Origin: Microcaldota archaeon
GTDB lineage: Archaea; Micrarchaeota; Micrarchaeia; Micrarchaeales; Micrarchaeaceae
Assembly: GCA_021848125.1 (NCBI GenBank)
Contig: JAJZMY010000007.1
Coordinates: 1 to 46,281, forward strand
Length of the DNA stretch: 46,281 nt
Direction of reading: 5' to 3'
Position numbers and translations under genes: made by a program. Each line of letters starts with the position of its first letter. Position 1 is the first letter of the stretch. Positions 8,655 through 15,741 of the stretch are shown here, in pieces. The notes beneath the pieces were generated by a model that did no database searches, had not been told where the DNA came from, and was given only the letters and a program-made list of their open reading frames with translations.

Positions 8655-9269
8655 ATGGAATCATGGGAACCGAAAACAGAGCTCGGTCAAATGATAAAAA
8701 GAGGGGAAATAACATCATTGGAACAAATATTCCATCTTGGAAAAAGAGTTGAAGAGCTTGAAATAATTGATATTTTATTACCAAATCTAAAGAATGAAGT
8801 GATTGAGATAGCAAGCGTTCAAAGAATGACAAAAAATAATAGAAAACAAAAATTCAGAGCAGTTGCCATTGTCGGGGATTACAATGGGCATATCGGACTT
8901 GGGGCTGGCAAGGATGTTGAAGTAAAAGCAGCAATTGACTCTGCAGTAACAAATGCAAAAAAGAATATAATTCCTATTATTTTCGGATGTGGCTCATGGC
9001 AGTGCTTGTGCGGAACAAAACACAGCCTACCAGTAATTATACAGGGAAAGGCTGGAAGCGTAGAGGTAATTATAAAGCCTGCACCCAAGGGGCTTGGAAT
9101 TGTAACAAACAAGCATGTAAAGAAAATGCTTGAACTTGCTGGATTAAAGGATGCATGGAGTTTTTCAAGAGGCAGAACAAGAGCAAGATATAATACCTTG
9201 CTAGCAACATTTAGGGCATTGAATTCAATTAACCATATGAAAAATATTTCTTCTTTTGACAAGCAATAA
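8655..9269 (+). CDS. rps5: Small ribosomal subunit protein uS5
   Basis: A 30S protein important for decoding accuracy. The archaeal N-terminus WEPKTELGQMIKRGEITS, the S5 signature GDYNGHIGLGAGKDVEVKAA, and the C-terminal domain PAPKGLGIVTNKHVKKML plus DAWSFSRGRTRARYNTL are all present. ATG 8655 begins the conserved sequence; an in-frame TTG at 8637 directly follows the uL18 stop and is the alternative. The operon ends here: uL30, uL15 and SecY, which usually follow in archaea, are not found in the next kilobases. Confidence 0.95.
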   Translation: MESWEPKTELGQMIKRGEITSLEQIFHLGKRVEELEIIDILLPNLKNEVIEIASVQRMTKNNRKQKFRAVAIVGDYNGHIGLGAGKDVEVKAAIDSAVTNAKKNIIPIIFGCGSWQCLCGTKHSLPVIIQGKAGSVEVIIKPAPKGLGIVTNKHVKKMLELAGLKDAWSFSRGRTRARYNTLLATFRALNSINHMKNISSFDKQ

Positions 9270-9404
9270 TAAAAATAATTTAATTGATAAAAAAATAAAC
9301 AGAATGGAAAAGCAAGCCAATTTTTATTATTAAATAAAATTAAATATTTATTTAACTCATTTAAATTATTTTAAATGATAAACAGATTAGCAAGATGTGA
9401 GATT

Positions 9405-9677
9405 ATGAAGGCAAATATTATAAAAAATGAGGCAAAAGAATTAAGATTGGAATTTGATACAAATGATTTAACAATTTTAGATTTAATTGCAAATAACTTA
9501 ATAGAGCAGAAGGAAGTTGTTTTTGCAGGAGTTACAAAAGAACATCCTGAAATAGGTAGGCCCGTGCTTGTCTTAAAAACAGAAAATAAAAAACCAATAG
9601 AAATTTTAAATAAAACATTGGATAAAATCAAGGAATCTTTTGAAGAATTAAAAGAAGATGTTGAAAAAATAAAGTAG
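9405..9677 (+). CDS. rpoL: DNA-directed RNA polymerase subunit Rpo11 (subunit L)
   Basis: A small assembly subunit of archaeal RNA polymerase, partner of Rpo3 and homologue of eukaryotic Rpb11 and the bacterial alpha N-terminal domain. The fold signature is visible: KNEAKELRLEFDTNDLTILDLIANNLI, then VVFAGVTKEHPEIGRPVLVLKTE, where HPxxGxPxLxxxT is the family motif, and a C-terminal amphipathic helix (LDKIKESFEELKEDVEKI). An upstream ATG at 9375 is in frame and would add ten residues; alignment with the family favours 9405. A TATA-like tract around 9343-9352 lies upstream. The DUF99 gene follows after five bases. Confidence 0.85.
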   Translation: MKANIIKNEAKELRLEFDTNDLTILDLIANNLIEQKEVVFAGVTKEHPEIGRPVLVLKTENKKPIEILNKTLDKIKESFEELKEDVEKIK

Positions 9678-9682
9678 ATTTT

Positions 9683-10279
9683 GTGAAAAATGGCATAAGA
9701 ATTATTGCTATTACAAGCAGTCCATTTATAAGGCAGAACATAATAAAACCAAAACCTGATAAAAAACAGGCTAATAAAAAAAATAAAGTATTGATAATTG
9801 GGGTTATTGGGAGAAAAAATACTACTGAGGGCATATTGTCTAAATATATTGACATCAATGGGAATGATGCAACAGATAAAATAATTAGAATGATTAAGTA
9901 TTCCAGATTCTTTAGCCAGATAAAACTTATTGCATTGAATGGAATTGCGATTGCAGGATTAAATATTGTTGATATTTATAAAATAAAGAAACAGCTAGAT
10001 ATTGATGCAGTGGTTATAACCCGGGATAGACCCAGGCCTGGCAAATTAATAAATGCATTGAAAAAATTTGGAAAAGGAAATAAAAAAAGTATTAAAAACC
10101 AGATTAGTATAATAAAGAAATATAAAAAAGAAAATATTTATCATGAAAAATTTTATATTCAGACATTATTAGAATTAAAGGATATAAAAAATATAATTAC
10201 ATCATGCACTGATTTGCTAAGACTGTCCCATTTAATTGCAAGAGGAGTCAAGACAGGCGAATCAAAAGGAAGGATTTGA
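9683..10279 (+). CDS. DUF99 family protein (endonuclease dU-like), lacking the usual acidic pair
   Basis: A 198-residue member of the archaeal DUF99 family, distantly related to endonuclease V. Family landmarks: an N-terminal strand-turn (RIIAITSSPF) where relatives read roughly IDDGPF, then KVLIIGVIGRKNTTEGIL, then a DxNGxDAT-like segment (DINGNDATDKIIRMIKYSRF), then KLIALNGIAIAGLNIVDI and AVVITRDRPRPGKLINALKK. Spacing and order match. The two aspartates expected in the first strand, thought to be part of the metal site by analogy with endonuclease V, are replaced by Thr-Ser, so nuclease activity is doubtful. The start is GTG 9683, 5 bases after rpoL, so the two are co-transcribed. The family call is good; the role is unproven. 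Confidence 0.82.
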   Translation: MKNGIRIIAITSSPFIRQNIIKPKPDKKQANKKNKVLIIGVIGRKNTTEGILSKYIDINGNDATDKIIRMIKYSRFFSQIKLIALNGIAIAGLNIVDIYKIKKQLDIDAVVITRDRPRPGKLINALKKFGKGNKKSIKNQISIIKKYKKENIYHEKFYIQTLLELKDIKNIITSCTDLLRLSHLIARGVKTGESKGRI

Positions 10280-10323
10280 CTATTGGCTTGCGGGTTTTGT
10301 TTGTTATTTTATTTTTGATATTT

Positions 10324-10749
10324 TTATTCAGTGATTATTTGAACAATTATTTCCCGTTCTCTTTTTTGAATATCAAAATCCATTAATACTATCTTCTGCC
10401 ATGCACCGAGCATAAGCTTGCTATTACTGATCGGAACTGTTATTCCAGGACCTATAATTGAGGATCTTATGTGGCTTTTTCCATTAAAATCGCCCCATGT
10501 TTTATGGTGTTCATAATCTATGTTCGAGGGGCTGATCCTTTCAAGTGCTTTTTCAAAATCCTTGATTAAGTTTGGATCATACTCCATTGTTGATATACTT
10601 GCTGTTGAACCCATAACAAACAATATTGCAAAACCCTGTTTTACAATGCCTGAATCTGCAATTAATTCATTTACCTGGTCAGTTATATTTATAATTTCAA
10701 GATCTTGCTTTTGCTTTTTTATTATTATTTTGTCTGTCTTGATTTGCAT
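10324..10749 (-). CDS. YjbQ/UPF0047 family protein
   Basis: A 141-residue protein of the widespread UPF0047 (YjbQ) family; some members show weak thiamin-phosphate synthase activity in vitro, but the physiological role is unknown. The conserved pattern is visible: GFAILFVMGSTASISTMEYDP, then DFEKALERISP, YEHHKTWGDFNGKSHIRSSIIGPG, TVPISNSKLMLGAWQKIVLMDFD. The conserved histidines and glutamate that cluster in known structures are retained. Its ATG overlaps the stop of the NFACT-R gene by one base (TAATG), which shows translational coupling within a secE - NFACT-R - yjbQ operon. Confidence 0.9.
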   Translation of the reverse strand: MQIKTDKIIIKKQKQDLEIINITDQVNELIADSGIVKQGFAILFVMGSTASISTMEYDPNLIKDFEKALERISPSNIDYEHHKTWGDFNGKSHIRSSIIGPGITVPISNSKLMLGAWQKIVLMDFDIQKREREIIVQIITE

Positions 10750-11546
10750 TAAATCATATTAGTCTTCAATTCAATATAAAAAGTTCCTGCTGGCAATAAT
10801 TGCATTATCTCGTCAATATTACTATAATCAAGGAATTTAGAGATTTGCTTTGCTGCATCTGATTTTTTTTGCCTGCCCTGTTTGATTATTATATATTTAT
10901 TGATTTGCTTAATGTTTTTTATCTTTTCAAATTCTATTATTGGAATTGAATTTAATTTTTCATTGCTTATAATAAGCGCAAGACCCAGTCCAATATTTCT
11001 GTAGTATTCTCTTGTTCCTGATATCAAGAAACTGCCTTTTGAAATGGATCCACTTCCCGTTGATTTGCTTACCTGGTCTCTCTTGACGCAGTATACATTA
11101 ATTGTTTTCAGCATTTCTTTCCATGCGCTTGAATATGATGCTGCAAACTGGGAAACTTCCTGCTTTATTTCACTTAAAGCATTAACCCCATCTTTTAATA
11201 TGACAACAGATGCGCCAAAAATATCTGAATGAAAGAACAAGTCTGAATCTGTAAAATATTTTGAATTTAAAAGCTCATTTTGGGTTGCATCTCTGCCGCC
11301 GATTGCAAGAAGATTATTGCTTGTATAAAACCAATGAAATTTTTCAAACCATTCTTTTTTAATCTGCTTTATTGCTTTTTTTGAATCAATTTCCATGGAT
11401 TTTGATCTGATTTTTTCAAGCCTGTTTTTCATATCCTGAACTACTTTATTAATGCTAAGATTTTTTTGAACTAATTTTTTGTATTTATTATAATATTCGT
11501 TTCCATTTTGCTGGGCTGATTTTGTTATATCAATTTCTATTTTCAT
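10749..11546 (-). CDS. Stand-alone NFACT-R (DUF814) domain protein, RqcH/NEMF C-terminal half
   Basis: About 265 residues comprising only the C-terminal part of the NFACT family (RqcH in bacteria, NEMF/Rqc2 in eukaryotes), which acts on stalled large ribosomal subunits. Residues about 1-70 are a helical, probably coiled-coil segment starting IDITKSAQQNGNEYYNKY. The NFACT-R domain follows: KKEWFEKFHWFYTSNN, the hallmark IGGRDATQNELL, LFFHSDIFGASVVILKDG, EVSQFAASYSSAWKEML and KGSFLISGTREY. The N-terminal NFACT-N and HhH domains, where the residues needed for tRNA-Ala recruitment lie, are absent, and no degraded upstream frame is seen. ATG 11546 is preferred over an in-frame TTG at 11555. It is in an operon with secE upstream and yjbQ downstream. 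Confidence 0.9.
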   Translation of the reverse strand: MKIEIDITKSAQQNGNEYYNKYKKLVQKNLSINKVVQDMKNRLEKIRSKSMEIDSKKAIKQIKKEWFEKFHWFYTSNNLLAIGGRDATQNELLNSKYFTDSDLFFHSDIFGASVVILKDGVNALSEIKQEVSQFAASYSSAWKEMLKTINVYCVKRDQVSKSTGSGSISKGSFLISGTREYYRNIGLGLALIISNEKLNSIPIIEFEKIKNIKQINKYIIIKQGRQKKSDAAKQISKFLDYSNIDEIMQLLPAGTFYIELKTNMI

Positions 11547-11614
11547 GCAATTCAAAAACTAAATTATAAAATAGAAAAATAATAATAAAATGTTAAAAAG
11601 ATTTTTATAAATTA

Positions 11615-11815
11615 TTAAGGCAATATTGGAGTTCCTGCAAGCAATCCTATTATGATCGACATGACAAATCCAAGCAACCCTATTATTAATATGCCTATTA
11701 TTATAATTCTAATTGATTTATTAAATTCATGCCTTGATGGTTTATAGCTAATATTAATTATTCGCTTAGAACTTGAAAAAAAACTTTTAAATATTGAAAT
11801 TATATTTAGATTCAT
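11615..11815 (-). CDS. secE: Preprotein translocase subunit SecE (Sec61 gamma)
   Basis: A 66-residue single-span subunit of the SecYEG channel. The cytosolic amphipathic helix (SIFKSFFSSSKRIINISYKP), the conserved turn SRHEFNKSIR, and one C-terminal membrane helix (IIIIGILIIGLLGFVMSIII) match the archaeal/eukaryotic gamma subunit layout. The gene is too short for a stronger test. A longer TTG start at 11836 is possible, but ATG 11815 gives the standard length. In many archaea secE is followed by nusG/spt5; here it is followed by the NFACT-R gene about 60 bases on, linking translocon and ribosome rescue functions. Confidence 0.82.
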   Translation of the reverse strand: MNLNIISIFKSFFSSSKRIINISYKPSRHEFNKSIRIIIIGILIIGLLGFVMSIIIGLLAGTPILP

Positions 11816-12003
11816 TTTATCATTTAAAATAATCAAAATAATATTTTTATTATATTAAAAATTATAAATTATATTTTAATATAATTTATTAGTTATTTAA
11901 TTATTATTTATAAATCCTATTATTTATAATATATTATAAAAAACTAATAAAAATACTCGCTAAAATTTGAAAAATACGAAAAAACCTCTATTAATTTATT
12001 AAA

Positions 12004-12020
12004 CAGAAAATATTTAAATT
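12004..12020 (+). promoter_or_regulatory. BRE/TATA promoter element upstream of the PRC-barrel gene
   Basis: The stretch contains a purine-rich start (CAGAAAA) followed by TATTTAAATT, a good archaeal TATA box. Transcription would begin near 12045, leaving a leader of some 35 bases with the GGTG ribosome binding site at 12071-12074. Confidence 0.5.
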
Positions 12021-12080
12021 TAGTTTTGTATTTTATTATTAAAAAATAATGAAAAAATGAAAAAAGGCGATGGTGTTAAT

Positions 12081-12365
12081 ATGAGAATATCTACAATATA
12101 TAATATGGATATATACAGCGATGCTGGAAGTTATCTTGGCGAAGTTCGAGATGCAATAATAGATCTTGAAAAAGGAGAGGTCAGCAGATTATTGATGATA
12201 GAATGGAAGAATGCAGACAATGAAGAAATGAAGAAAATTCTGCAGAATAAAAGCGTTTTGTTTAAAAATATAAAAAATATAGGAGATGTCGTATTGGTTT
12301 CATCTTCAAAACAAACAAGCGAATCAGTAAGTTCTGAGGCGTCTGAATTGTCAGGGCATTTTTAA
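12081..12365 (+). CDS. PRC-barrel domain protein
   Basis: A 94-residue small PRC-barrel protein. Archaeal short PRC-barrel proteins are common, and some have been linked to cell division (CdpB-type) or RNA metabolism; which applies here is not shown. The fold signature is visible: ISTIYNMDIYSDAGSYLGEV, then RDAIIDLEKGEVSRLLMI, then a KSVLFKNIKNIGDVVLV strand pair. The Ser-rich tail (SSKQTSESVSSEASE) looks disordered. The ATG at 12081 is chosen because a GGTG motif lies at the right distance upstream and the fold begins there; an upstream ATG at 12057 would add eight residues. It is monocistronic, flanked by long AT-rich gaps. Confidence 0.85.
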   Translation: MRISTIYNMDIYSDAGSYLGEVRDAIIDLEKGEVSRLLMIEWKNADNEEMKKILQNKSVLFKNIKNIGDVVLVSSSKQTSESVSSEASELSGHF

Positions 12366-12470
12366 TAAGATAATTTTTAATAAAAATTAATAAATTATTC
12401 CTGTTTTTTGTTTTTTTCTTTTTTTGAATTTATTATGTTGTTGTCCTATTTTACAACTTTTTTAAAAGCT

Positions 12471-13259
12471 TTATTTCGTAAACATAAATTTTACAGTTAT
12501 GCTTTGGGTTATTGTATCGTTTCCTATGAAAAAGGATGGATTTTGCACTGCCAGGGATTTTGCTGATGCAGAACTTATCATGTCAGAACTAAACGCAAAA
12601 GGATAAAAATGATACGAATTAACAGTTATATTTTCAATACTAATTGTTTTATTTCCAGCAAGCAGGGTAGCTTGGCTTGTAGCATTTTTCATTGCAAGCA
12701 AAAGCGCTGTTTTCCTTAATAATGCAATCTGAGAACTTGAAAGATTTTCAACAACATTTGTAATTGAGGTCCCATTTATTCCTGAAACAGCCCCTATTGC
12801 ATCGCTTGTATTTAAAATTTTGATTGACAAGGTTTCCTGCGCAACATAATCTTTTTTGCTTGCATTAAAGTTGCCATAATAGCTGCTTCTATTATATATT
12901 GTAAAATAAGTAGTTGCTATATTACTCAAATTTCCATTTATATATTTAAGAATACTAGCATTGAGATCATGTAATGCAAATGACAAATTGTTTGTTGCTG
13001 AGCCAGGATTATTACCAAAAGCCTGCAAATTTACAAATATTGTTGCAAAACTTGGCTGTGCAGATGCTGAGCCAGTTGCTGTGATGAATATATAGCTAGA
13101 ATTTATATTTTGGAGTTTTATTAAAGAGTTTGAATTCTGCAAGTTTATTGATGCCTGGTTGTTAAGAAGATTTGAAAAAAAGTAAAGCTGGAAAAGAGCT
13201 ATTGCGAGCAAAACAAATATTACTATTATAAGCAATGAATACACAACATTATCTTTCAT
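12471..13259 (-). CDS. Membrane-anchored SIMPL (DUF541) domain protein
   Basis: A 262-residue protein with one N-terminal membrane helix (YSLLIIVIFVLLAIALFQLYF) and an extracytoplasmic domain of the SIMPL/DUF541 family. Supporting segments are FITATGSASAQPSFATIFVN at the domain start (relatives have VxGxGxxxxxPDxA), a central TTYFTIYNRSSYY strand, ALLLAMKNATSQATLLAGN, and the terminal TITQSITVKFMF strand. The region is rich in Asn-x-Ser/Thr sequons, as expected for an archaeal exported protein. The reading frame continues upstream to 13400, but ATG 13259 places the helix at the N-terminus and lies just downstream of a TATA box (13286-13299). Function is unknown; SIMPL proteins often sit at the cell surface. 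Confidence 0.85.
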   Translation of the reverse strand: MKDNVVYSLLIIVIFVLLAIALFQLYFFSNLLNNQASINLQNSNSLIKLQNINSSYIFITATGSASAQPSFATIFVNLQAFGNNPGSATNNLSFALHDLNASILKYINGNLSNIATTYFTIYNRSSYYGNFNASKKDYVAQETLSIKILNTSDAIGAVSGINGTSITNVVENLSSSQIALLRKTALLLAMKNATSQATLLAGNKTISIENITVNSYHFYPFAFSSDMISSASAKSLAVQNPSFFIGNDTITQSITVKFMFTK

Positions 13260-13285
13260 TATATCTCTTATTAAATGAATTAATG

Positions 13286-13299
13286 AATATTTAAATATT
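13286..13299 (-). promoter_or_regulatory. TATA promoter element of the SIMPL gene
   Basis: Read on the minus strand it is CAATATTTAAATATTC-like, a palindromic strong TATA box about 27-40 bases ahead of ATG 13259, consistent with a very short leader. Confidence 0.45.
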
Positions 13300-13400
13300 G
13301 TGTTATTATTGGCCTTGTGTATTATTGGCTTTGGGACAAAAATACTTATTTGCGCACAATTACACAAACATGACATTTTATATATTTTTAGGACAACCAA

Positions 13401-13726
13401 TTTTGCGCCATAATAAAATATATCCTCTAATATTCAAAACTGCTATTGAAGAATAGATTTAAGTTTAATGTAAAATTTCATTAATGTTAATTATAAATAT
13501 TTTTGCTGCTTCTTAAAGTATATTTTTTGCAGTTTTTAAGAAAATTTATATTTTTATATAAAAAAATAGTCTGATTGCATGGCAATTTATTGAATTATTG
13601 CAAGGAATTATAAATTTTAAGCAACTTAAATCCATAAAATATAAATATATTAAAATAACACAATTAAATAATAAATCACAAAACTTTTATTATTTAGTAT
13701 TTATATTAAGTATTGAAAAAAATTAG
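13401..13726. other. Intergenic, no gene seen
   Basis: A 326-base A/T-rich spacer between two divergent genes, with stops in every frame. The only feature assigned is a TATA-like box at 13696-13707 (AGTATTTATATT), about 25 bases before ATG 13727, which would give a leaderless mRNA for the YbjQ-family gene. Confidence 0.5.
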
Positions 13727-14161
13727 ATGTTATCTATGGTTTTTACAAGCGATATATCAACAAGCGATTTTTGGTTATTAAGAGATGCAGGATATGTGCC
13801 TATTGGCCTTGTTCTGGGAAATTCAGTATATAGCATGGGTGTCCTCGGTTCACTCGCAACGTCTATAAAAGGTGTTATAAAAGGAGAATTAACACCAATA
13901 ACAAATTTAATGCACGAGGCAAAAGCATTAGCAATCCAGAGGCTGGCTGATGAAGCAGAAAGATTGGGCGCAGACGGCGTAATAGGCGTGAAATTAAAAG
14001 TAGAATACATGCATAATAATGAATGGATGGAAATAACAGCAATAGGAACAGCAGTAAAAAAAGTAGATAATGGCGCATTTTCAGGAAGTCCAAACAAAAC
14101 AAAGCCAATTATAGCAACATCAATTCCAATAAAAAGCGAGGAAGTTGCATCAAACTTTTAG
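13727..14161 (+). CDS. YbjQ/UPF0145 family protein
   Basis: A 144-residue protein of the UPF0145 (YbjQ, 'heavy-metal-binding') family. These proteins assemble as pentameric beta-rings in known structures; the function is not established. Diagnostic segments: ISTSDFWLLRDAGYVPIGLVLGN-type start (residues about 9-30), SMGVLGSLATSIKGVIKGEL, HEAKALAIQRLADEAERLGADGVIGVKL, and the strand EWMEITAIGTAV. Gly-Ala-Asp-Gly-Val-Ile is the family's most conserved turn. Two starts are possible (13727, 13736). A TATA box about 25 bases upstream suggests a leaderless message. The C-terminal 25 residues are Pro/Ser/Thr-rich and extra. Confidence 0.9.
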   Translation: MLSMVFTSDISTSDFWLLRDAGYVPIGLVLGNSVYSMGVLGSLATSIKGVIKGELTPITNLMHEAKALAIQRLADEAERLGADGVIGVKLKVEYMHNNEWMEITAIGTAVKKVDNGAFSGSPNKTKPIIATSIPIKSEEVASNF

Positions 14162-14207
14162 CAAATAACAAATCAAAAATTAATTATTTAAATTAAAAAA
14201 AGATTGT

Positions 14208-14966
14208 ATGATAAAAAAATTTGTGTACATTGGATTATTATTAGTATTAATATTTTTCATAGCTTTAATAGCGTCTTCTGGTTATTTGTTCAATCAAATA
14301 AAAAGCAGCAGTTATTACATCAATAAAACGCTTGAAGTAAATGCATTCAATTATTCTTATTTTTCATTGCCTATACAAAATCTTTCAAAATTTGCATTAA
14401 TTCTTAAAAGTAATAATCCTGTTAATTTTTATTTATTTAATGGATCTGGATTTAATAAATGGAATAATTCTGTTGCAAGTAATTTAAATAAAGTAAATGG
14501 ATTAAATGAAGCAAAATCCCAAATAAATAATGGGATTATTTTAATAAATCAGAATACTACTCTAATTCAGTATCCAGAATCAAGCCCTAATGTTTATCAA
14601 GCAAATTTAACAAAACAAAAACTTAATCAAACATATTATTTTGTTATTGACAATACAAATGGGAGCAAGTCCGCAAGCAAGAATATTTCAGTATCAATCA
14701 TCTATGTTTACTTAAATTCAACATTAGTGCCTATTTTCAGCAGAATGGCGATTATTGGATTAATTACGTTTATTATATTAATTGCTGGAATAGTATTGAT
14801 TGTATTTGGCATTTTAAAGAAAAATAAAAATCCAGCACAGGAAAACAAGAACGAGGAAATGCCAGAAGAGATTAAAAAAATCTATTCAGATATTGAACAA
14901 AAGCACAAGCCCTTGAAAACATCTGCAAAACATCAATCAAGATCCAGAAATAAAAACAAAAAATAA
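14208..14966 (+). CDS. Two-span membrane protein of unknown function
   Basis: A 252-residue protein I do not recognise. It has an N-terminal membrane helix (YIGLLLVLIFFIALIASSGY), an extracytoplasmic domain of about 150 residues rich in Asn-x-Ser/Thr sequons and beta-prone segments, a second helix near residues 178-205 (FITFIILIAGIVLIVFGIL after MAIIGLIT), and a highly basic cytoplasmic tail (RSRNKNKK end). The layout suggests a surface sensor or anchor. It is followed after nine bases by the COG1709 regulator on the same strand, so the two are probably co-expressed; a sensor-regulator link is possible but not shown. Confidence 0.7.
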   Translation: MIKKFVYIGLLLVLIFFIALIASSGYLFNQIKSSSYYINKTLEVNAFNYSYFSLPIQNLSKFALILKSNNPVNFYLFNGSGFNKWNNSVASNLNKVNGLNEAKSQINNGIILINQNTTLIQYPESSPNVYQANLTKQKLNQTYYFVIDNTNGSKSASKNISVSIIYVYLNSTLVPIFSRMAIIGLITFIILIAGIVLIVFGILKKNKNPAQENKNEEMPEEIKKIYSDIEQKHKPLKTSAKHQSRSRNKNKK

Positions 14967-14975
14967 TGTGGATTT

Positions 14976-15671
14976 ATGGATGATTTAAAAGAGAAGATAG
15001 CAGGAGAAATAACACTCTCTGAAAATGTTGGAGACACAATTAAAAAATGGCGAGAATTGTTTGGAATTTCCCAGACAGAACTTGCAAAATACCTAGATAT
15101 TTCAACATCAACAATAAGTGATTATGAAGCTAATAGAAGGCTTAGCCCTGGGATAAGCATAATAAAAAGATTTGTTGATGCATTATTTACAATAGATGAA
15201 ACAAGAGGAGGCACAGTAACAAAAAGTCTGGAAAACTTCAGAACAAATGACATGCCAAAAAAGGAGCCTTTTTACACGCTTCATGAATTTAACTCATTTA
15301 TTAATGGCAATGATTTTAATACATTAATTGATGGAAAAATAATTGCAAACCCCTCATATCTTGATACAATAAAAATATTCGGATACACTTTTTTGGACAG
15401 CCTGCGAGTTATACTGGAAATGGCGCCAATGGAATATCCGAAATTATTTGGCGTTACAACAGAGCGGGCATTTTTATTTGATAATGTTTCCACTGGCAGA
15501 TCACCAATGGTTGTAATAAGAGTTGCACCAATAAAACCAAAAATAGTTGTTTTATTGGGATTAACAAACATAGATAAATTGGCAGTAAAACTTGCACAAG
15601 TAGAAAAAATACCATTAATTTCAACTAAACTCAGTATAAAGGAAATCGATGAAAGATTAAGCAAAATATAA
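14976..15671 (+). CDS. COG1709-type archaeal transcriptional regulator (XRE-like HTH)
   Basis: A 231-residue predicted DNA-binding protein. The HTH lies at residues about 20-55: KWRELFGISQTELAKYLDIS with recognition helix STSTISDYEANRR, a classic Cro/XRE pattern. The remainder is the conserved COG1709 ligand-binding-like domain: GYTFLDSLRVILEMAPMEYP, then GVTTERAFLFDNVSTGRSPM and PKIVVLLGLTNIDKLAVKLA. The family is archaeal, and its targets are unknown. It lies directly downstream of the two-span membrane protein and 70 bases upstream of the UDP-sugar dehydrogenase. Confidence 0.87.
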   Translation: MDDLKEKIAGEITLSENVGDTIKKWRELFGISQTELAKYLDISTSTISDYEANRRLSPGISIIKRFVDALFTIDETRGGTVTKSLENFRTNDMPKKEPFYTLHEFNSFINGNDFNTLIDGKIIANPSYLDTIKIFGYTFLDSLRVILEMAPMEYPKLFGVTTERAFLFDNVSTGRSPMVVIRVAPIKPKIVVLLGLTNIDKLAVKLAQVEKIPLISTKLSIKEIDERLSKI

Positions 15672-15741
15672 TAAGCAATAAATTTTTAATTTTTTAACCA
15701 TAAAAAAACAACTGCAATAATAAAAATACATATAAGATATT

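Noticed and set aside
9375-9404. Earlier ATG for rpoL
   Set aside because: The extra ten residues have no counterpart in Rpo11 proteins.
12057-12080. Upstream ATG for the PRC-barrel gene
   Set aside because: The GGTG motif and fold boundary point to ATG 12081.
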